This document shows, piece after piece, positions 42,593 to 52,171 of a stretch of DNA of 64,000 bases; position 1 is the first letter of the stretch; each line of letters opens with the position of its first letter. The DNA is from Pseudomonadota bacterium. GTDB taxonomy: Bacteria > Myxococcota_A > UBA796 > UBA9615. The translations under genes were made by a program, and so were the position numbers. Location of the stretch: NCBI GenBank assembly GCA_024229515.1, contig JAAESI010000340.1:1-64000 (forward strand). The letters run 5' to 3'. The notes beneath the pieces are model-generated. The model saw nothing but the letters and a program-made list of their open reading frames with translations, had not been told where the DNA came from and did no database searches.

Positions 42593-44023
42593 ATGGCCGA
42601 ACCCAGCCGCAAGCTCAAACGACGCTCCGATCCCGTGATTCGCGGGCCCGTCGTAATCCTGCCGCCGACGACCCCCGGAGGGCCGCCGCGCCGCTTCGCG
42701 ATCCAGCCGGGGCGGGTCATCGGGCTGCTCGCCTTGATGTTCCTGCTGGGGGCCGGCGTCACCGGCGGGCTCTTCGCCTGGCACCTGACCGGGCTGTCCC
42801 AGGACTACGCCCACCTCGACGACGAGGTCCAGCAGCTCAAACACGAACTGACCGAGCTGCGCGAAGCCAGCACGGCGGTCTCCTCGGCCTCCGAGCCGAC
42901 CGCCATGGCCGATCCGGAGGCCGGGGCCCCCACCGGCGACCGCCTCGACCTCCCCATCTCGAGCCTCCGGGGCGAGGAACCCCGCGTGCGCGTCGCCGTG
43001 CTGAACACCACCGAAGAGGTGCTGCTGACGGGCGAAGGGCTCGTGCTCGTCCACGAGGTCGGCGAACCGACGCCAATGCCTCGCGGGCGCGTGCGCATCA
43101 AGCCTCACGGGGGCGGCATCCACATCGAGGGCGTCGGCGGAGTCCGCCCGGGCACCCTGATCGAGTCCCGCCTGGGGCCCATCAGCCTCGGCGACCGCAG
43201 CTACCCCGGCCGCCTCGAGGTCCAGAAGGACGGCAAGCACATCATCCTCGTGAACGTCGTCGGCATGGAGGAGTACGTGGCCGGAGTCGTCAGCTCCGAG
43301 CTCCCCGCGAGTTGGGGGCTGGAGGCCAAGAAGGCCCAGGCGATCGCCGCCCGCAGCTACGCCGTCATGCAGATGGCCACCGCCGAGGGGGGGTGGCACC
43401 TGGAGGCCACGGTCATGGACCAGGCCTACAGCGGCAAGCCGGTCGACGCGGGCAGCCGCGCGGCAGTCACGGCGACCCACGGCAAGGTCCTGTCCGCCGG
43501 AGGCGGGCTCGTCAGCGTTTACTACAGCTCGACCTGCGCGGGCCGCACGGAGGAGCCGGAGACGGTCTGGCCGGACCGGCCTTCCAACGGCACCGGCGCG
43601 GCCGACTGCGGCTTCTGCAAAAAGGCGCCGTCGTTCCACTGGAACGCCACGGTCACCACCGCGAAGCTGCTCGAAGTGCTCAAGGCCCAGGGCCACCGCG
43701 CGCGCGCCGTGGAGACGCTTCAGCTGCGCCGCTCCACCCGCAGCGGGCGGGTCACGTCGGTGGACGTCGTCACCGACAAGGGCACGGTCACGTGGAGCGG
43801 GAACGACTTCCGGCTGCTCCTGGGCTCGACCCAGATCAAGAGCACCCGGTTCGAGCTTCGCTTCGACGAGGCCAACAGCCAGTTTGCGCTGACCGGCACC
43901 GGCTTCGGCCACGGGGTCGGCCTTTGCCAGTACGGCGCCCAGGGGATGGACCAGGCCGGACACGACCACACACAGATTCTGGGCCGGTACTTCCCCGCCG
44001 CCACCATCGAGGAACTGTGGTAA
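42593..44023 (+). CDS. SpoIID/LytB domain protein, membrane-anchored
   Basis: The 476-aa product has a basic N-terminal tail, one membrane segment (about residues 40-65) and a short coiled coil. A SpoIID domain follows: VGMEEYVAGVVSSELPASWGLEAKKAQAIAARSYA contains the catalytic-type Glu, and GTGFGHGVGLCQYGAQGM is the other signature. SpoIID enzymes are lytic transglycosylases acting on peptide-free glycan; in non-sporulating Gram-negatives the role is wall remodelling. The ATG at 42593 is preferred over the ORF-track start because the -10 element overlaps the latter. Confidence 0.88.
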   Translation: MAEPSRKLKRRSDPVIRGPVVILPPTTPGGPPRRFAIQPGRVIGLLALMFLLGAGVTGGLFAWHLTGLSQDYAHLDDEVQQLKHELTELREASTAVSSASEPTAMADPEAGAPTGDRLDLPISSLRGEEPRVRVAVLNTTEEVLLTGEGLVLVHEVGEPTPMPRGRVRIKPHGGGIHIEGVGGVRPGTLIESRLGPISLGDRSYPGRLEVQKDGKHIILVNVVGMEEYVAGVVSSELPASWGLEAKKAQAIAARSYAVMQMATAEGGWHLEATVMDQAYSGKPVDAGSRAAVTATHGKVLSAGGGLVSVYYSSTCAGRTEEPETVWPDRPSNGTGAADCGFCKKAPSFHWNATVTTAKLLEVLKAQGHRARAVETLQLRRSTRSGRVTSVDVVTDKGTVTWSGNDFRLLLGSTQIKSTRFELRFDEANSQFALTGTGFGHGVGLCQYGAQGMDQAGHDHTQILGRYFPAATIEELW

Positions 44024-44051
44024 CTCCACGGATGCACTCTCGGAGATCCTC

Positions 44052-45116
44052 ATGAACCGCCGCCTCCTGATCGTCGCTTTCCTCGTCGCGCTGATGTCCC
44101 TGCTGCCCATGGCCTGCGGCGACCCCAACAACCCCGGGGACAGCAACGGCGAGATCTGCGGCGACGACCGCGACAACGACGGCGACGGCGCCGTCGATGA
44201 GGGCGAGGACGAGGACGGCGACAGCTACAAGAGCTGCGACCCGATCGCCGAGCTGATCGACTGCGACGACAACAACGCCGACGTGCACCCCGACGCGGAC
44301 GAGATCTGCGACGGCAACGACACCGACTGCAACGGCACCGAGGACGACGTGGACGTCGATGGCGACGGCGTCATCTCGGCCGACTGCGGCGGCGCGGACT
44401 GCGACGACGCCAACCCCAACGTGTTCCCCGGCCGGCCCGAGTCCTGCGACGGCGCGGACAACGACTGCGACGGCGAGGTCGACGACGGCTTCGACGCCGA
44501 CGACGACGGCTGGACCTCCTGCAACGGCGACTGCGACAACACCGACCCGCTCGTGAACCCCGATGCGGTCGAGGACTGCGACGGCGTCGACAACAACTGC
44601 GACAACGACATCGACGAGACCTTCGACCTCGACCAGGACGGATACATCGGCTGGGACGGCCCGACGTACATCACCTGCGCGGACCTGTACTCCCCCGGCG
44701 GCGAGCGGGCCGAGTTCGGCGACTGCAACGACGACAACGACGAGCAGTGGCCGGGCGCCCACGAGGACGCCACCAACGGCGAGGACGACGACTGCGACCA
44801 GTGCGTCGACGAGTGCCAGGACACCGACGGCGACGGCTACGACAACTGCGAGATCGACGCCCCCGGCGACCCGACCTGCGAGGTCACGGGCGAGAACTTC
44901 CCCGACGACGGGCAGGAGGCGGACTGCTTCGACTGCGCCAACGAAGACAACTTCGAGTGCGACCAGATCGCCGAGAACGTCTACCCGAACTTCGAGTACA
45001 CCATCGAGACCGAAGAGGGGCCGCTGGTCCTGGACGAGATCTGCGACCGCGTCGACAACGACTGCGACGGCGAGATCGACGAAGGATACGACCCGGATAC
45101 GTGCGATCCGCTATAA
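44052..45116 (+). CDS. Lipoprotein with MopE-type metal-binding repeats
   Basis: The 354-aa product has lipobox LPMACG, then about six Asp/Cys-rich repeats (DNDGDGAVDEG, DCDDNNADVHPDADEICDGNDTDCNG, DCDDANPNVFPGRPESCDGADNDCDGEVDDG and others) that continue to the C-terminus. Unlike the two proteins at 23-27 kb it has no Ig/PKD domains. It should be surface-exposed and Ca2+-binding with disulphides. Gene follows the SpoIID gene by 28 bp, so they may share a transcript. Confidence 0.82.
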   Translation: MNRRLLIVAFLVALMSLLPMACGDPNNPGDSNGEICGDDRDNDGDGAVDEGEDEDGDSYKSCDPIAELIDCDDNNADVHPDADEICDGNDTDCNGTEDDVDVDGDGVISADCGGADCDDANPNVFPGRPESCDGADNDCDGEVDDGFDADDDGWTSCNGDCDNTDPLVNPDAVEDCDGVDNNCDNDIDETFDLDQDGYIGWDGPTYITCADLYSPGGERAEFGDCNDDNDEQWPGAHEDATNGEDDDCDQCVDECQDTDGDGYDNCEIDAPGDPTCEVTGENFPDDGQEADCFDCANEDNFECDQIAENVYPNFEYTIETEEGPLVLDEICDRVDNDCDGEIDEGYDPDTCDPL

Positions 45117-45125
45117 GCCGCGGCC

Positions 45126-47171
45126 ATGTCCCTTCCGAAGACCGTAGCTGTCATCGGTGCCGGCAACATGGGGGCCGGCATCGCCCAGAAGATCGCGATG
45201 GAAGGCTTCGATGTAGTCCTCGCCGACCTCGACCTCGAACGCGCCCAGCGCGGCATCGACATCATCTCCAAGCTCCTCGGCGAGGCCGTCGAGCGGAAGA
45301 TCGTCGATCAGGCCGCCGTGGATGCGACCCTCGCCCGCCTGACCCCGGTCGGTGACTTCGAGGCCCTCGCGGACGTCGATCTGGTGATCGAGGCCGTGTT
45401 CGAGGATCTCCTCGTCAAGAAGGACCTGTTCCGCAAGCTCGACGCCATCTGCAAGGACGGCTGCGTGCTCGCCACCAACACGTCGTCCTTCTACGTGCAC
45501 GAACTCGCCGCGGTGACCCGCCGCCCCGGGCACGTCGTGGGCCTCCACTACTTCTTCCACCCGGCCAAGAACCGGCTGCTGGAGGTCATCCCCGGCCCGC
45601 TGACCCGCCCCGAGGTCGCCGACTCGATGGACAAGTTCGCGGAGGCGCACGGCAAGACCGCCATCCGCACCACGGATTCGCCCGGGTTCGCGGTGAACCG
45701 GTTCTTCGTGCCCTGGCTGAACGAGGCCGTCCGGCTGCTGGAAGAGGGCGTCGCCGACATCCCCTCGATCGAGGCCGCGGCCAAGCACGCGTTCCGCATC
45801 GGCATGGGGCCGTTCGAGCTGATGAACGTCACCGGCGTGCCCATCGCGTTGCACTCCGCGAGCACGCTCGGCACCGAATTCGGCGCCTTCTACGAGCCGT
45901 CCGAGCGCCTCGCCGCGCAGGTCGACGCTCGCGAGCAGTGGCCGCTGGAGGGCGACGCCGATCCCGCCGTCGCCGAGGCCGTCGCCGACCGCCTGCTGGG
46001 CGTCGTCTACGCGATCGCGGGCGCCCTCGTGGACGAGGGTGTCTGCAGCCTGGAGGACGTGGACCGCGGCGCCCGCATCGGCCTGCGCTGGGCCAAGGGG
46101 CCGTTCGAGATGATGAACCGCACCGGCGTCGCCCGCTCCTTCGAGCTGTGCGAGGCGCTGGCCGAGGCGCACTCCGACCTGACGCTGCCGGACTGCCTCC
46201 GCGAGCAGGCCGCTTCCGGCACCCCGTGGTCCTTCCAGCGGGTCGACCTGGCCGTGGACGACGGAATCGCCACGGTCACGATCAACCGCCCCGAGGTCAT
46301 GAACGCCCTGGACGAAGAGGTCGTCGGTCAGCTGAGCGCGCGCTTCGACGAGGCGCTCGCGCACGACGGTCTCAAGGCGATCATCCTCGCCGGCGCGGGC
46401 AAGGCGTTCGTCGCCGGCGCGGACATCCGGTTCTTCGTCAAGAACATCGAGGCGGACGCGATCGACCGCATCGTCAGCTTCACCGAAGCGGGCCAGGCGC
46501 TGCTCCGCCGCATCGAGACGGCCCCCGTGCCGGTCTTGGCGCGCGTGCAGGGCATGGCGCTGGGCGGAGGCGTCGAGTTGGCGCTCGCCTGCCACGCGAT
46601 CGTCTGCTCCACGAAGGCGTCGTTCGCGCTGCCGGAGACCGGCCTGGGCATCTACCCCGGGCTGGGCGGCACGCAGCGGCTCCCCCGGATCGTCGGCCAG
46701 CCGCTGGCCCGACGGCTCATCCTCACCGGACGGCGCCTGAAGGCGCGCGATGCCGTCGAGGCCGGACTCGCCCTCGAGGCGGTGCCGCTGACCGAGCTGG
46801 ACTCCGCGATCGCGGGCTGGATCGAGCAGGGCATCCCCGATCGCTACGCCGGCACCATCCCCGCGGATGCCGCTACGGCCGAGGCCTACGACGCCTCCCA
46901 CCTCCAGGCGCTGCTCGAGGGCACGATGCCCGACGGTGTCTCCGAAGCCGCCGCCGCGCTGCTCGCCCGTGACCTCCGAGCCATCGGCCGCAAGGCCCCG
47001 GTGGCCCTGAAGGAGGCGGCGAGGCTGCTGGACGAGGGGGCTGCGCTCGACCTCCCCGAGGCGCTCCGCCTCGAGCTCGACGCGCTTCCGAACATCTTCG
47101 GCACGCACGACGCGCTCCTCGGCTTGAAGGCCGTGGGGAGCCGGACGCCGCCGGAGTGGACTGGGGCCTGA
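45126..47171 (+). CDS. 3-hydroxyacyl-CoA dehydrogenase/enoyl-CoA hydratase fusion
   Basis: The 681-aa bifunctional beta-oxidation enzyme has its domains in the order dehydrogenase then hydratase, opposite to FadB/FadJ. The dehydrogenase part (1-370) has VIGAGNMGAGIA, ATNTSSF, the catalytic His in GLHYFFHP, and GFAVNRFFVPWLNEA. The crotonase part (about 376-681) has the oxyanion region GAGKAFVAGADI and both catalytic Glu motifs, GGGVELALACH and LPETGLGIYPGLGGTQRL. It converts enoyl-CoA to 3-ketoacyl-CoA. It is the only beta-oxidation gene in the window. Confidence 0.9.
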   Translation: MSLPKTVAVIGAGNMGAGIAQKIAMEGFDVVLADLDLERAQRGIDIISKLLGEAVERKIVDQAAVDATLARLTPVGDFEALADVDLVIEAVFEDLLVKKDLFRKLDAICKDGCVLATNTSSFYVHELAAVTRRPGHVVGLHYFFHPAKNRLLEVIPGPLTRPEVADSMDKFAEAHGKTAIRTTDSPGFAVNRFFVPWLNEAVRLLEEGVADIPSIEAAAKHAFRIGMGPFELMNVTGVPIALHSASTLGTEFGAFYEPSERLAAQVDAREQWPLEGDADPAVAEAVADRLLGVVYAIAGALVDEGVCSLEDVDRGARIGLRWAKGPFEMMNRTGVARSFELCEALAEAHSDLTLPDCLREQAASGTPWSFQRVDLAVDDGIATVTINRPEVMNALDEEVVGQLSARFDEALAHDGLKAIILAGAGKAFVAGADIRFFVKNIEADAIDRIVSFTEAGQALLRRIETAPVPVLARVQGMALGGGVELALACHAIVCSTKASFALPETGLGIYPGLGGTQRLPRIVGQPLARRLILTGRRLKARDAVEAGLALEAVPLTELDSAIAGWIEQGIPDRYAGTIPADAATAEAYDASHLQALLEGTMPDGVSEAAAALLARDLRAIGRKAPVALKEAARLLDEGAALDLPEALRLELDALPNIFGTHDALLGLKAVGSRTPPEWTGA

Positions 47172-47182
47172 ACAGGGATTCC

Positions 47183-47212
47183 TTGACCCTTCCGGGCAGC
47201 CCAGCCTAGTGT
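47183..47212 (+). promoter_or_regulatory. Promoter of the downstream kinase gene
   Basis: TTGACC at 47183-47188, 18-nt spacer, TAGTGT at 47207-47212. The -10 covers the GTG used as start in the ORF track, so the real start must be further on (GTG 47239). Confidence 0.4.
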
Positions 47213-47238
47213 GCAAAGAGGGCCAGAAGGGTGAGGGC

Positions 47239-48675
47239 GTGGAAGGGCATCAGCCAGCCAACCGAAATTATCGGCTTCTTCAGCGGATCGCGACCGGCGG
47301 TATGGCGGAGGTGTTTCTGGCCCGTTTGGAGGGGCCGGAAGGCTTCGAGCGTCAGGTCGTCATCAAGAAGATCCTGAAGCGGTGGGCGCACAACGCGGAC
47401 GTATTGAGCCTCTTCCGCGACGAAGCCCGCATCGGTGCCCGCCTCGACCACCACAACGTGGTGCAGGTCCTCGATTACGGCAAGAGCGGCGACGACACCT
47501 ACCTGGTGCTCGAGTACGTCGAGGGGCGGAACCTCTCGGAGCTGATCACCGCCGCCGCCGACCGCGGCCGGTACCTCCCCGCGGTGACGGTCTGCTTTGT
47601 CACGTCCGAGTGCTGCTCGGCGCTCGACCACATCCACCGCCGCACGGACCGCACCGGCGAAGCCCTCGGCGTCGTGCACCGCGACATCAACCCCGCGAAC
47701 ATCCTGTTGTCGCAGAGCGGGGACGTGAAGCTCACGGACTTCGGTGTCGCCGCGGGACTGCACCGCGAGCTGAAGACCGCCCACGGAATCCTGCGGGGCA
47801 CGTTCCCGTACATGAGCCCGGAGCAGACCCGCTGCCGCCCGCTGGACGGCCGCTCGGACATCTTCTCGATCGGGATCTGCCTCTACGAAGCGCTGACGGC
47901 CCGTCATCCGTTCGCGGAGGACGAGGACTACCTCACGATCAAGAACATCCAGGACCTGACGCCGCCGCCGCCGGACGAGCACCGGGGCGATCTGGACAAC
48001 GCCCTGTGCGCGATCGTGATGCGCTGCCTGGAGAAGGAGCCGGAGGACCGGTACCAGTCCGCCCGCGACCTCCAGGACGACCTCACCGGGTGGCTTCGCG
48101 CGAAGCGGGCGACCTACGGCGCCGGCCGGTTGGCCCGGCTCATGACCGAGTGCTTCCCCGAGTCGGAGCGGCAGGGTGATCGGGTCGACGCGACGCGCAT
48201 CACGCTGGGACCGACCAGCCCCGGCCGCAGCAACCCGCTGCTGGACCTCAGCCTGCTCGACCGGCGCGGACCGCAGCGGATCGGCGGCGCGATCGAGCCC
48301 ACGGGGTCCGACAGCGGAGTGGCCGAGGACGAGACGTCGGTGACCGAGGTCGAGGCCAATCCGGACACCAGCCAGGATGCCTTCGAATCCCCGGCCCGCG
48401 CTCCGCGGTCGGACTTCCTCCCCGAGTTCACCCCCAGCGCGGACGACATGCCGGTCATCCGGACGCCGCAGCTGGAGTGGACGGACCGGAGCAGCCGCCG
48501 TCGCGCCGACCTCGAACCGGTGCTCCCCCGCGGGCCCATGTCGATGGATCGGGTGCGCAAGGCGGAGGGACCGTCGATCTCCCGGGAGCCGCCGGGCCGG
48601 TGGGCCTGGGTTCCCTGGGCGCTCCTGATGGTCGCGCTGAGCATCGCCGCGGTCTGGGCCTTCCAGAACCTCTAG
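47239..48675 (+). CDS. Ser/Thr protein kinase with C-terminal membrane anchor
   Basis: The 478-aa kinase domain (about residues 10-290) has ATGGMAEVF, VVIKKIL (Lys), HRDINPAN (catalytic loop with Asn in place of the usual Lys-Pro), DFGVAAG and SPEQTR. HRDxNPxN is common in myxobacterial kinases. A long disordered linker follows, and the protein ends with a single hydrophobic segment (VPWALLMVALSIAAVWAF) so that the kinase faces the cytoplasm as a tail-anchored protein. No sensor domain lies outside. The start is moved from 47209 because the -10 element overlaps it. Confidence 0.87.
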   Translation: MEGHQPANRNYRLLQRIATGGMAEVFLARLEGPEGFERQVVIKKILKRWAHNADVLSLFRDEARIGARLDHHNVVQVLDYGKSGDDTYLVLEYVEGRNLSELITAAADRGRYLPAVTVCFVTSECCSALDHIHRRTDRTGEALGVVHRDINPANILLSQSGDVKLTDFGVAAGLHRELKTAHGILRGTFPYMSPEQTRCRPLDGRSDIFSIGICLYEALTARHPFAEDEDYLTIKNIQDLTPPPPDEHRGDLDNALCAIVMRCLEKEPEDRYQSARDLQDDLTGWLRAKRATYGAGRLARLMTECFPESERQGDRVDATRITLGPTSPGRSNPLLDLSLLDRRGPQRIGGAIEPTGSDSGVAEDETSVTEVEANPDTSQDAFESPARAPRSDFLPEFTPSADDMPVIRTPQLEWTDRSSRRRADLEPVLPRGPMSMDRVRKAEGPSISREPPGRWAWVPWALLMVALSIAAVWAFQNL

Positions 48676-48676
48676 A

Positions 48677-49660
48677 TCACAGCTCCGTCGGTGCGATGAA
48701 GCCGTCGCCGAGGGTCGTGTCCTCGATCGGATCGGCGATCGCCCCCGCGAGCTGACGCGCCAGCCCCCGCTCGGGCGGCTCACGAACGAGATCTTCGATC
48801 CCATCAGCCAGCGCTTCGGCCGCCTCCAGGGCGGAGCCGTACCGCGAGTCAGGGCTCGGAGCGAGCATGCGGTGCAGCGATCGGGCGAGGGCATCGGGCA
48901 CGTGGGGGCGGGCCAGCTGGATCGGCTGGAACTGGGCCCGCGCGACCGCTCGCATGGTGTCCAGATCGGTCTTGCCGACGAACGGGAGCCGCGAGGCGAG
49001 GAGCATGTACAGCAGGATGCCGGCGGAGAAGACGTCCGAACGGGCGTCGACGGGCCGTCCCGTCGCCTGCTCGGGGCTCATGAACCGCGCGGTGCCGCGG
49101 GTGAATCCGGCCGACGTCCCCTCTTCCAGCTCGGTGCGGATCCGGGCGAGGCCGAAGTCGCTCACCTTTGTCCCTCCGTCGACGGACAGGAGGATGTTGT
49201 CGGGCTTGAGGTCCCGGTGGACGATCCGAAGCGGCTTGCCGGCGCCGTCGCGCCGGGTGTGAGCGTGGTGCAGCCCGTGCAGCGCCTGCACGACGATGTG
49301 CACCGCGGCCGGCAGCGGGAGCCAGGACTTCCGGCCCCGCAAGCGGCGCAGGAACGTGCGCAGGTCCAGTCCGTCGACCAGCTCCATGACGATGAAGACG
49401 CCGCCGGGGACGATGCCGAACTCGTGGACGCCGACGATGTTGCGGTGGTGGAGCCAGGCGGCGACGGACGCCTCCTCGATGAACATGTTCCGCAGGTCGG
49501 GGGTCGGCTCGATCCCGGGGGCCAGCACCTTGAGGGCCAGCTCCTTGCGGAACCCACCGCCCGCCATGCGCACCACGCGGTAGACCCGGGAGAACGCACC
49601 GGTGCCGAGCACGCCGAGTACGCGGTAGCCGCCGATGTCGCTGGGAACCGATGGGGTCAT
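48677..49660 (-). CDS. Soluble Ser/Thr protein kinase
   Basis: The 327-aa protein is essentially one kinase domain: GTGAFSRVY, LALKVL (Lys), HRDLKPDN, DFGLAR, SPEQATG and the helical C-lobe. No membrane segment is present. ATG 49660 was chosen because the kinase fold begins 10 residues later; the ORF-track start 34 codons upstream overlaps the divergent methyltransferase gene. It is convergent with the other kinase gene, their stops 1 bp apart. Confidence 0.87.
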   Translation of the reverse strand: MTPSVPSDIGGYRVLGVLGTGAFSRVYRVVRMAGGGFRKELALKVLAPGIEPTPDLRNMFIEEASVAAWLHHRNIVGVHEFGIVPGGVFIVMELVDGLDLRTFLRRLRGRKSWLPLPAAVHIVVQALHGLHHAHTRRDGAGKPLRIVHRDLKPDNILLSVDGGTKVSDFGLARIRTELEEGTSAGFTRGTARFMSPEQATGRPVDARSDVFSAGILLYMLLASRLPFVGKTDLDTMRAVARAQFQPIQLARPHVPDALARSLHRMLAPSPDSRYGSALEAAEALADGIEDLVREPPERGLARQLAGAIADPIEDTTLGDGFIAPTEL

Positions 49661-49691
49661 GGGGAAGCGGGGGCGATCGGCGGACGCTACC

Positions 49692-51560
49692 ATGCGCCGC
49701 ATGTCGGACTTTCGAGAGGCCCTGAACGACCGCGTGCTCCTTGCCGATGGGGCGATGGGCACCGAGTTCTATCGCCGGGGCGTGTTCATCAACCGCTGCT
49801 ACGACGAGCTGAACATCAGCCGTGGGGACCTGGTTCAGGCCATCCACTTCGACTACGCCCAGGCAGGCGCCGACATCCTCACGACGAACACCTACGGGGC
49901 GGAGCGAGTCCGCCTGACGCGGCACGGTCTGGAGCAGCAGATCGCGGACATCAACGCCGCGGGGGTGCGGAACGCCCGCTCCGCGGCGGGGACCGACCGC
50001 TTCGTCGCCGGGTCGATGGGTCCACTGCCGCTGCTGCTGAAGCCGTCCGGTCCGCTGAGCGCCGCCAGCGCCCGGGACACGTACCGCGAACAGGCCCAGA
50101 TCCTGATCGAGTCGGGCGTCGACCTGATCTCCCTGGAGACCTTCCGCCAGCTCTCGATGCTGGAGGAGGCGGTGGACGCGGTGCGCGACATCAGCGCCGA
50201 CATCCCGATCATGGCGTCGTTCGCGTTCAAGCCGCAGCGGCACTACTTCGTGGGCCCGTCCCCCGAGGAGGTCGTCCAGCGGGTCTCGACCTGGAAGATC
50301 GACGTGCTCGGCACCAACTGCGTGAACGGCCCCGCGGCGATGCTGGACTTCGTCGAGCGCATGACCGCGACGGCGGGCCTGCCCCTGGCGGCGCAGCCGA
50401 ACGCGGGCACGCCCGAGATGGTGGACGGCCGGTCGCTGTACCTCGCCAGCCCCGAGTACATGGCGGAGTACGCGCGCCGGTTCGTGCAGAGCGGGGTGCG
50501 GGTCGTCGGCGGCTGCTGCGGCACGACCCCCGAGATGATCAAGGAGATGGGCTCGTTCCTGCAGTCGGTGGAGCCCCGCCGCAAGCGGGTCGAGGTGCGG
50601 GCGCCGACGGGACGCAAGACGGTCAAGCCGATCGAGCCGATGCCCATGCCGGAGCGCTCCCGCTGGGGCGGCCGGATCGGTCGCGAGTTCACGGTCTCGG
50701 TCGAACTGGACGCGCCTCGGGGGCTGGATCCGAAGCGACCCGTCGAGGGCGCACGGCTGCTCGCCGAGGGCGGCATCGGAGCGATCAACATCGCCGATGG
50801 CCCCCGCGCGACGGCGCGCATGTCGGCGCTGGCGCTGGCGCTGCGGGTGATGGACGAAGTCGACATCGACGTGATCGTTCACTACTGCTGCCGCGACCGG
50901 AACCTGCTGGGCATGCAGATGGACCTGCTCGGCGCCCACGCGTTGGGCATCCACAACGTGCTCTGCGTGACCGGCGACCCGCCCAAGATGGGGAACTACC
51001 CGGACGCCACGGGGGTGTTCGACCTCGACAGCGTCGAGCTCATCCGCGGGGTGCGGAACCTGAACCAGGGGATCGACTTCGGCGGCGACCCGATCGGCGA
51101 TCGCACGCAGTTCGTGATCGGCTGCGGCTGCAACCCGGGGTTCGAGCCGCTGGACAAGGAGGTCGACAAGTTCCGGCGCAAGCTGGAGGCGGGGGCCGAG
51201 TTCGTGTTCAGCCAGCCGCTGTACGACCCCACGCTGCTGGAGCAGTTCCTGGGTCGCATTCGACCGTTCCCGCACATCCCGTTCTTCGTCGGAATCCTGC
51301 CCCTGGCGTCGTCCAAGAACGCCGAGTTCCTGCACAACGAGGTGCCCGGCATGCAGGTGCCCAAGGCGATCCGGGCGCGCATGGCGTCCGCCTCCAGCCG
51401 CGACGAGCAGCGGAACGAGGGCATCGCCATCGCCGCCGAAGCGCTGCGGCACGCCCGGTCGTTCCCGGAGATCTCGGGGGCGTACATCTTCCCGCCGTTC
51501 GGCCGCTACAAGGCGGTGCTGACCGTGCTCGAACGCGCAGAGAACCTGACTACGGTCTGA
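49692..51560 (+). CDS. Bifunctional homocysteine S-methyltransferase/5,10-methylenetetrahydrofolate reductase
   Basis: The 622-aa fusion resembles YitJ-type enzymes. The N-terminal methyltransferase domain (1-300) has LLADGAMGTEFYRRG and the zinc ligands: Cys in LGTNCVNGP and the pair GGCCGTTP. The C-terminal domain (about 325-622) is a MetF-type TIM barrel with VSVELDAPRG, HYCCRDRN, NVLCVTGDPP and VFSQPLYDP. It makes methyl-THF and methylates homocysteine to methionine. Two ATGs (49692, 49701) are equally plausible. Confidence 0.9.
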   Translation: MRRMSDFREALNDRVLLADGAMGTEFYRRGVFINRCYDELNISRGDLVQAIHFDYAQAGADILTTNTYGAERVRLTRHGLEQQIADINAAGVRNARSAAGTDRFVAGSMGPLPLLLKPSGPLSAASARDTYREQAQILIESGVDLISLETFRQLSMLEEAVDAVRDISADIPIMASFAFKPQRHYFVGPSPEEVVQRVSTWKIDVLGTNCVNGPAAMLDFVERMTATAGLPLAAQPNAGTPEMVDGRSLYLASPEYMAEYARRFVQSGVRVVGGCCGTTPEMIKEMGSFLQSVEPRRKRVEVRAPTGRKTVKPIEPMPMPERSRWGGRIGREFTVSVELDAPRGLDPKRPVEGARLLAEGGIGAINIADGPRATARMSALALALRVMDEVDIDVIVHYCCRDRNLLGMQMDLLGAHALGIHNVLCVTGDPPKMGNYPDATGVFDLDSVELIRGVRNLNQGIDFGGDPIGDRTQFVIGCGCNPGFEPLDKEVDKFRRKLEAGAEFVFSQPLYDPTLLEQFLGRIRPFPHIPFFVGILPLASSKNAEFLHNEVPGMQVPKAIRARMASASSRDEQRNEGIAIAAEALRHARSFPEISGAYIFPPFGRYKAVLTVLERAENLTTV

Positions 51561-51574
51561 CGTACACTCGCGGC

Positions 51575-52171
51575 GTGTCGACCGAACTGACCGACCCCGA
51601 CGAGTACGTCGCCTCCGCCATCGGGCGGATCATGGCCTTCTGGGGGTTCCGCCGGAACCTGGGGAAGATCTGGTCGCTGCTGTTCCTGGCCCCCGAGCCG
51701 ATGACGGCGGCGGAGTTGTGCGACCGGCTGGGGCTGTCGACTGGCTCCGTGTCGATGGCGCTCAAGGAGCTTCAGCGCTGGGGCGCGATCCGCAAGCGCG
51801 ACGTGGCCGGGGAGCGGCGGGAGCACTACGAGGCCGAGTCCGACATCTGGGGCACGGTGGCGCGGGTGATGGAGCAACGCGAGCTGCGCGAGGTAGCTCA
51901 GGTGCTGGGCGCGCTGGAGACGGCGACCCGGTCGGCGGACACCCGCATCGCCGAGGCCGCCGCCACCGGGGACGACTCGGCGTTGATCGGCGCCCTGCAC
52001 CGCAAGGCCCGGATTCGGGAGCTCGAGGAGCTGGCGATGGCGGGCAAGGACCTGCTGGATCTGGTGATCAAGCAGGAGGCGGTGGGTGATCTGACCACCG
52101 ACGATCCGGACGGCAGCGGGATCCACCGCAAGCCGAGGATCCGCATCCCCCGGGCGCCCAGCGAGGACTAG
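51575..52171 (+). CDS. GbsR/MarR-type winged-helix regulator
   Basis: The 198-aa protein opens with IGRIMAFWGFRRNLGKIWSLLFLAPEPMTAAELCDRLGLSTGSVSMALKELQRWG, the winged-helix domain of the GbsR family, then a helical dimerisation region. GTG 51575 lies 6 nt after a good -10 (TACACT, 51563-51568), again a leaderless layout, and only 14 bp after the previous stop. It is convergent with the ABC permease gene (4-bp overlap). Target and ligand are unknown. Confidence 0.82.
   Translation: MSTELTDPDEYVASAIGRIMAFWGFRRNLGKIWSLLFLAPEPMTAAELCDRLGLSTGSVSMALKELQRWGAIRKRDVAGERREHYEAESDIWGTVARVMEQRELREVAQVLGALETATRSADTRIAEAAATGDDSALIGALHRKARIRELEELAMAGKDLLDLVIKQEAVGDLTTDDPDGSGIHRKPRIRIPRAPSED

Noticed and set aside
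48849-51452. 867-aa minus-strand ORF opposite the methyltransferase/MTHFR fusion
   Set aside because: Antisense shadow; the plus strand has intact zinc and folate-barrel motifs.
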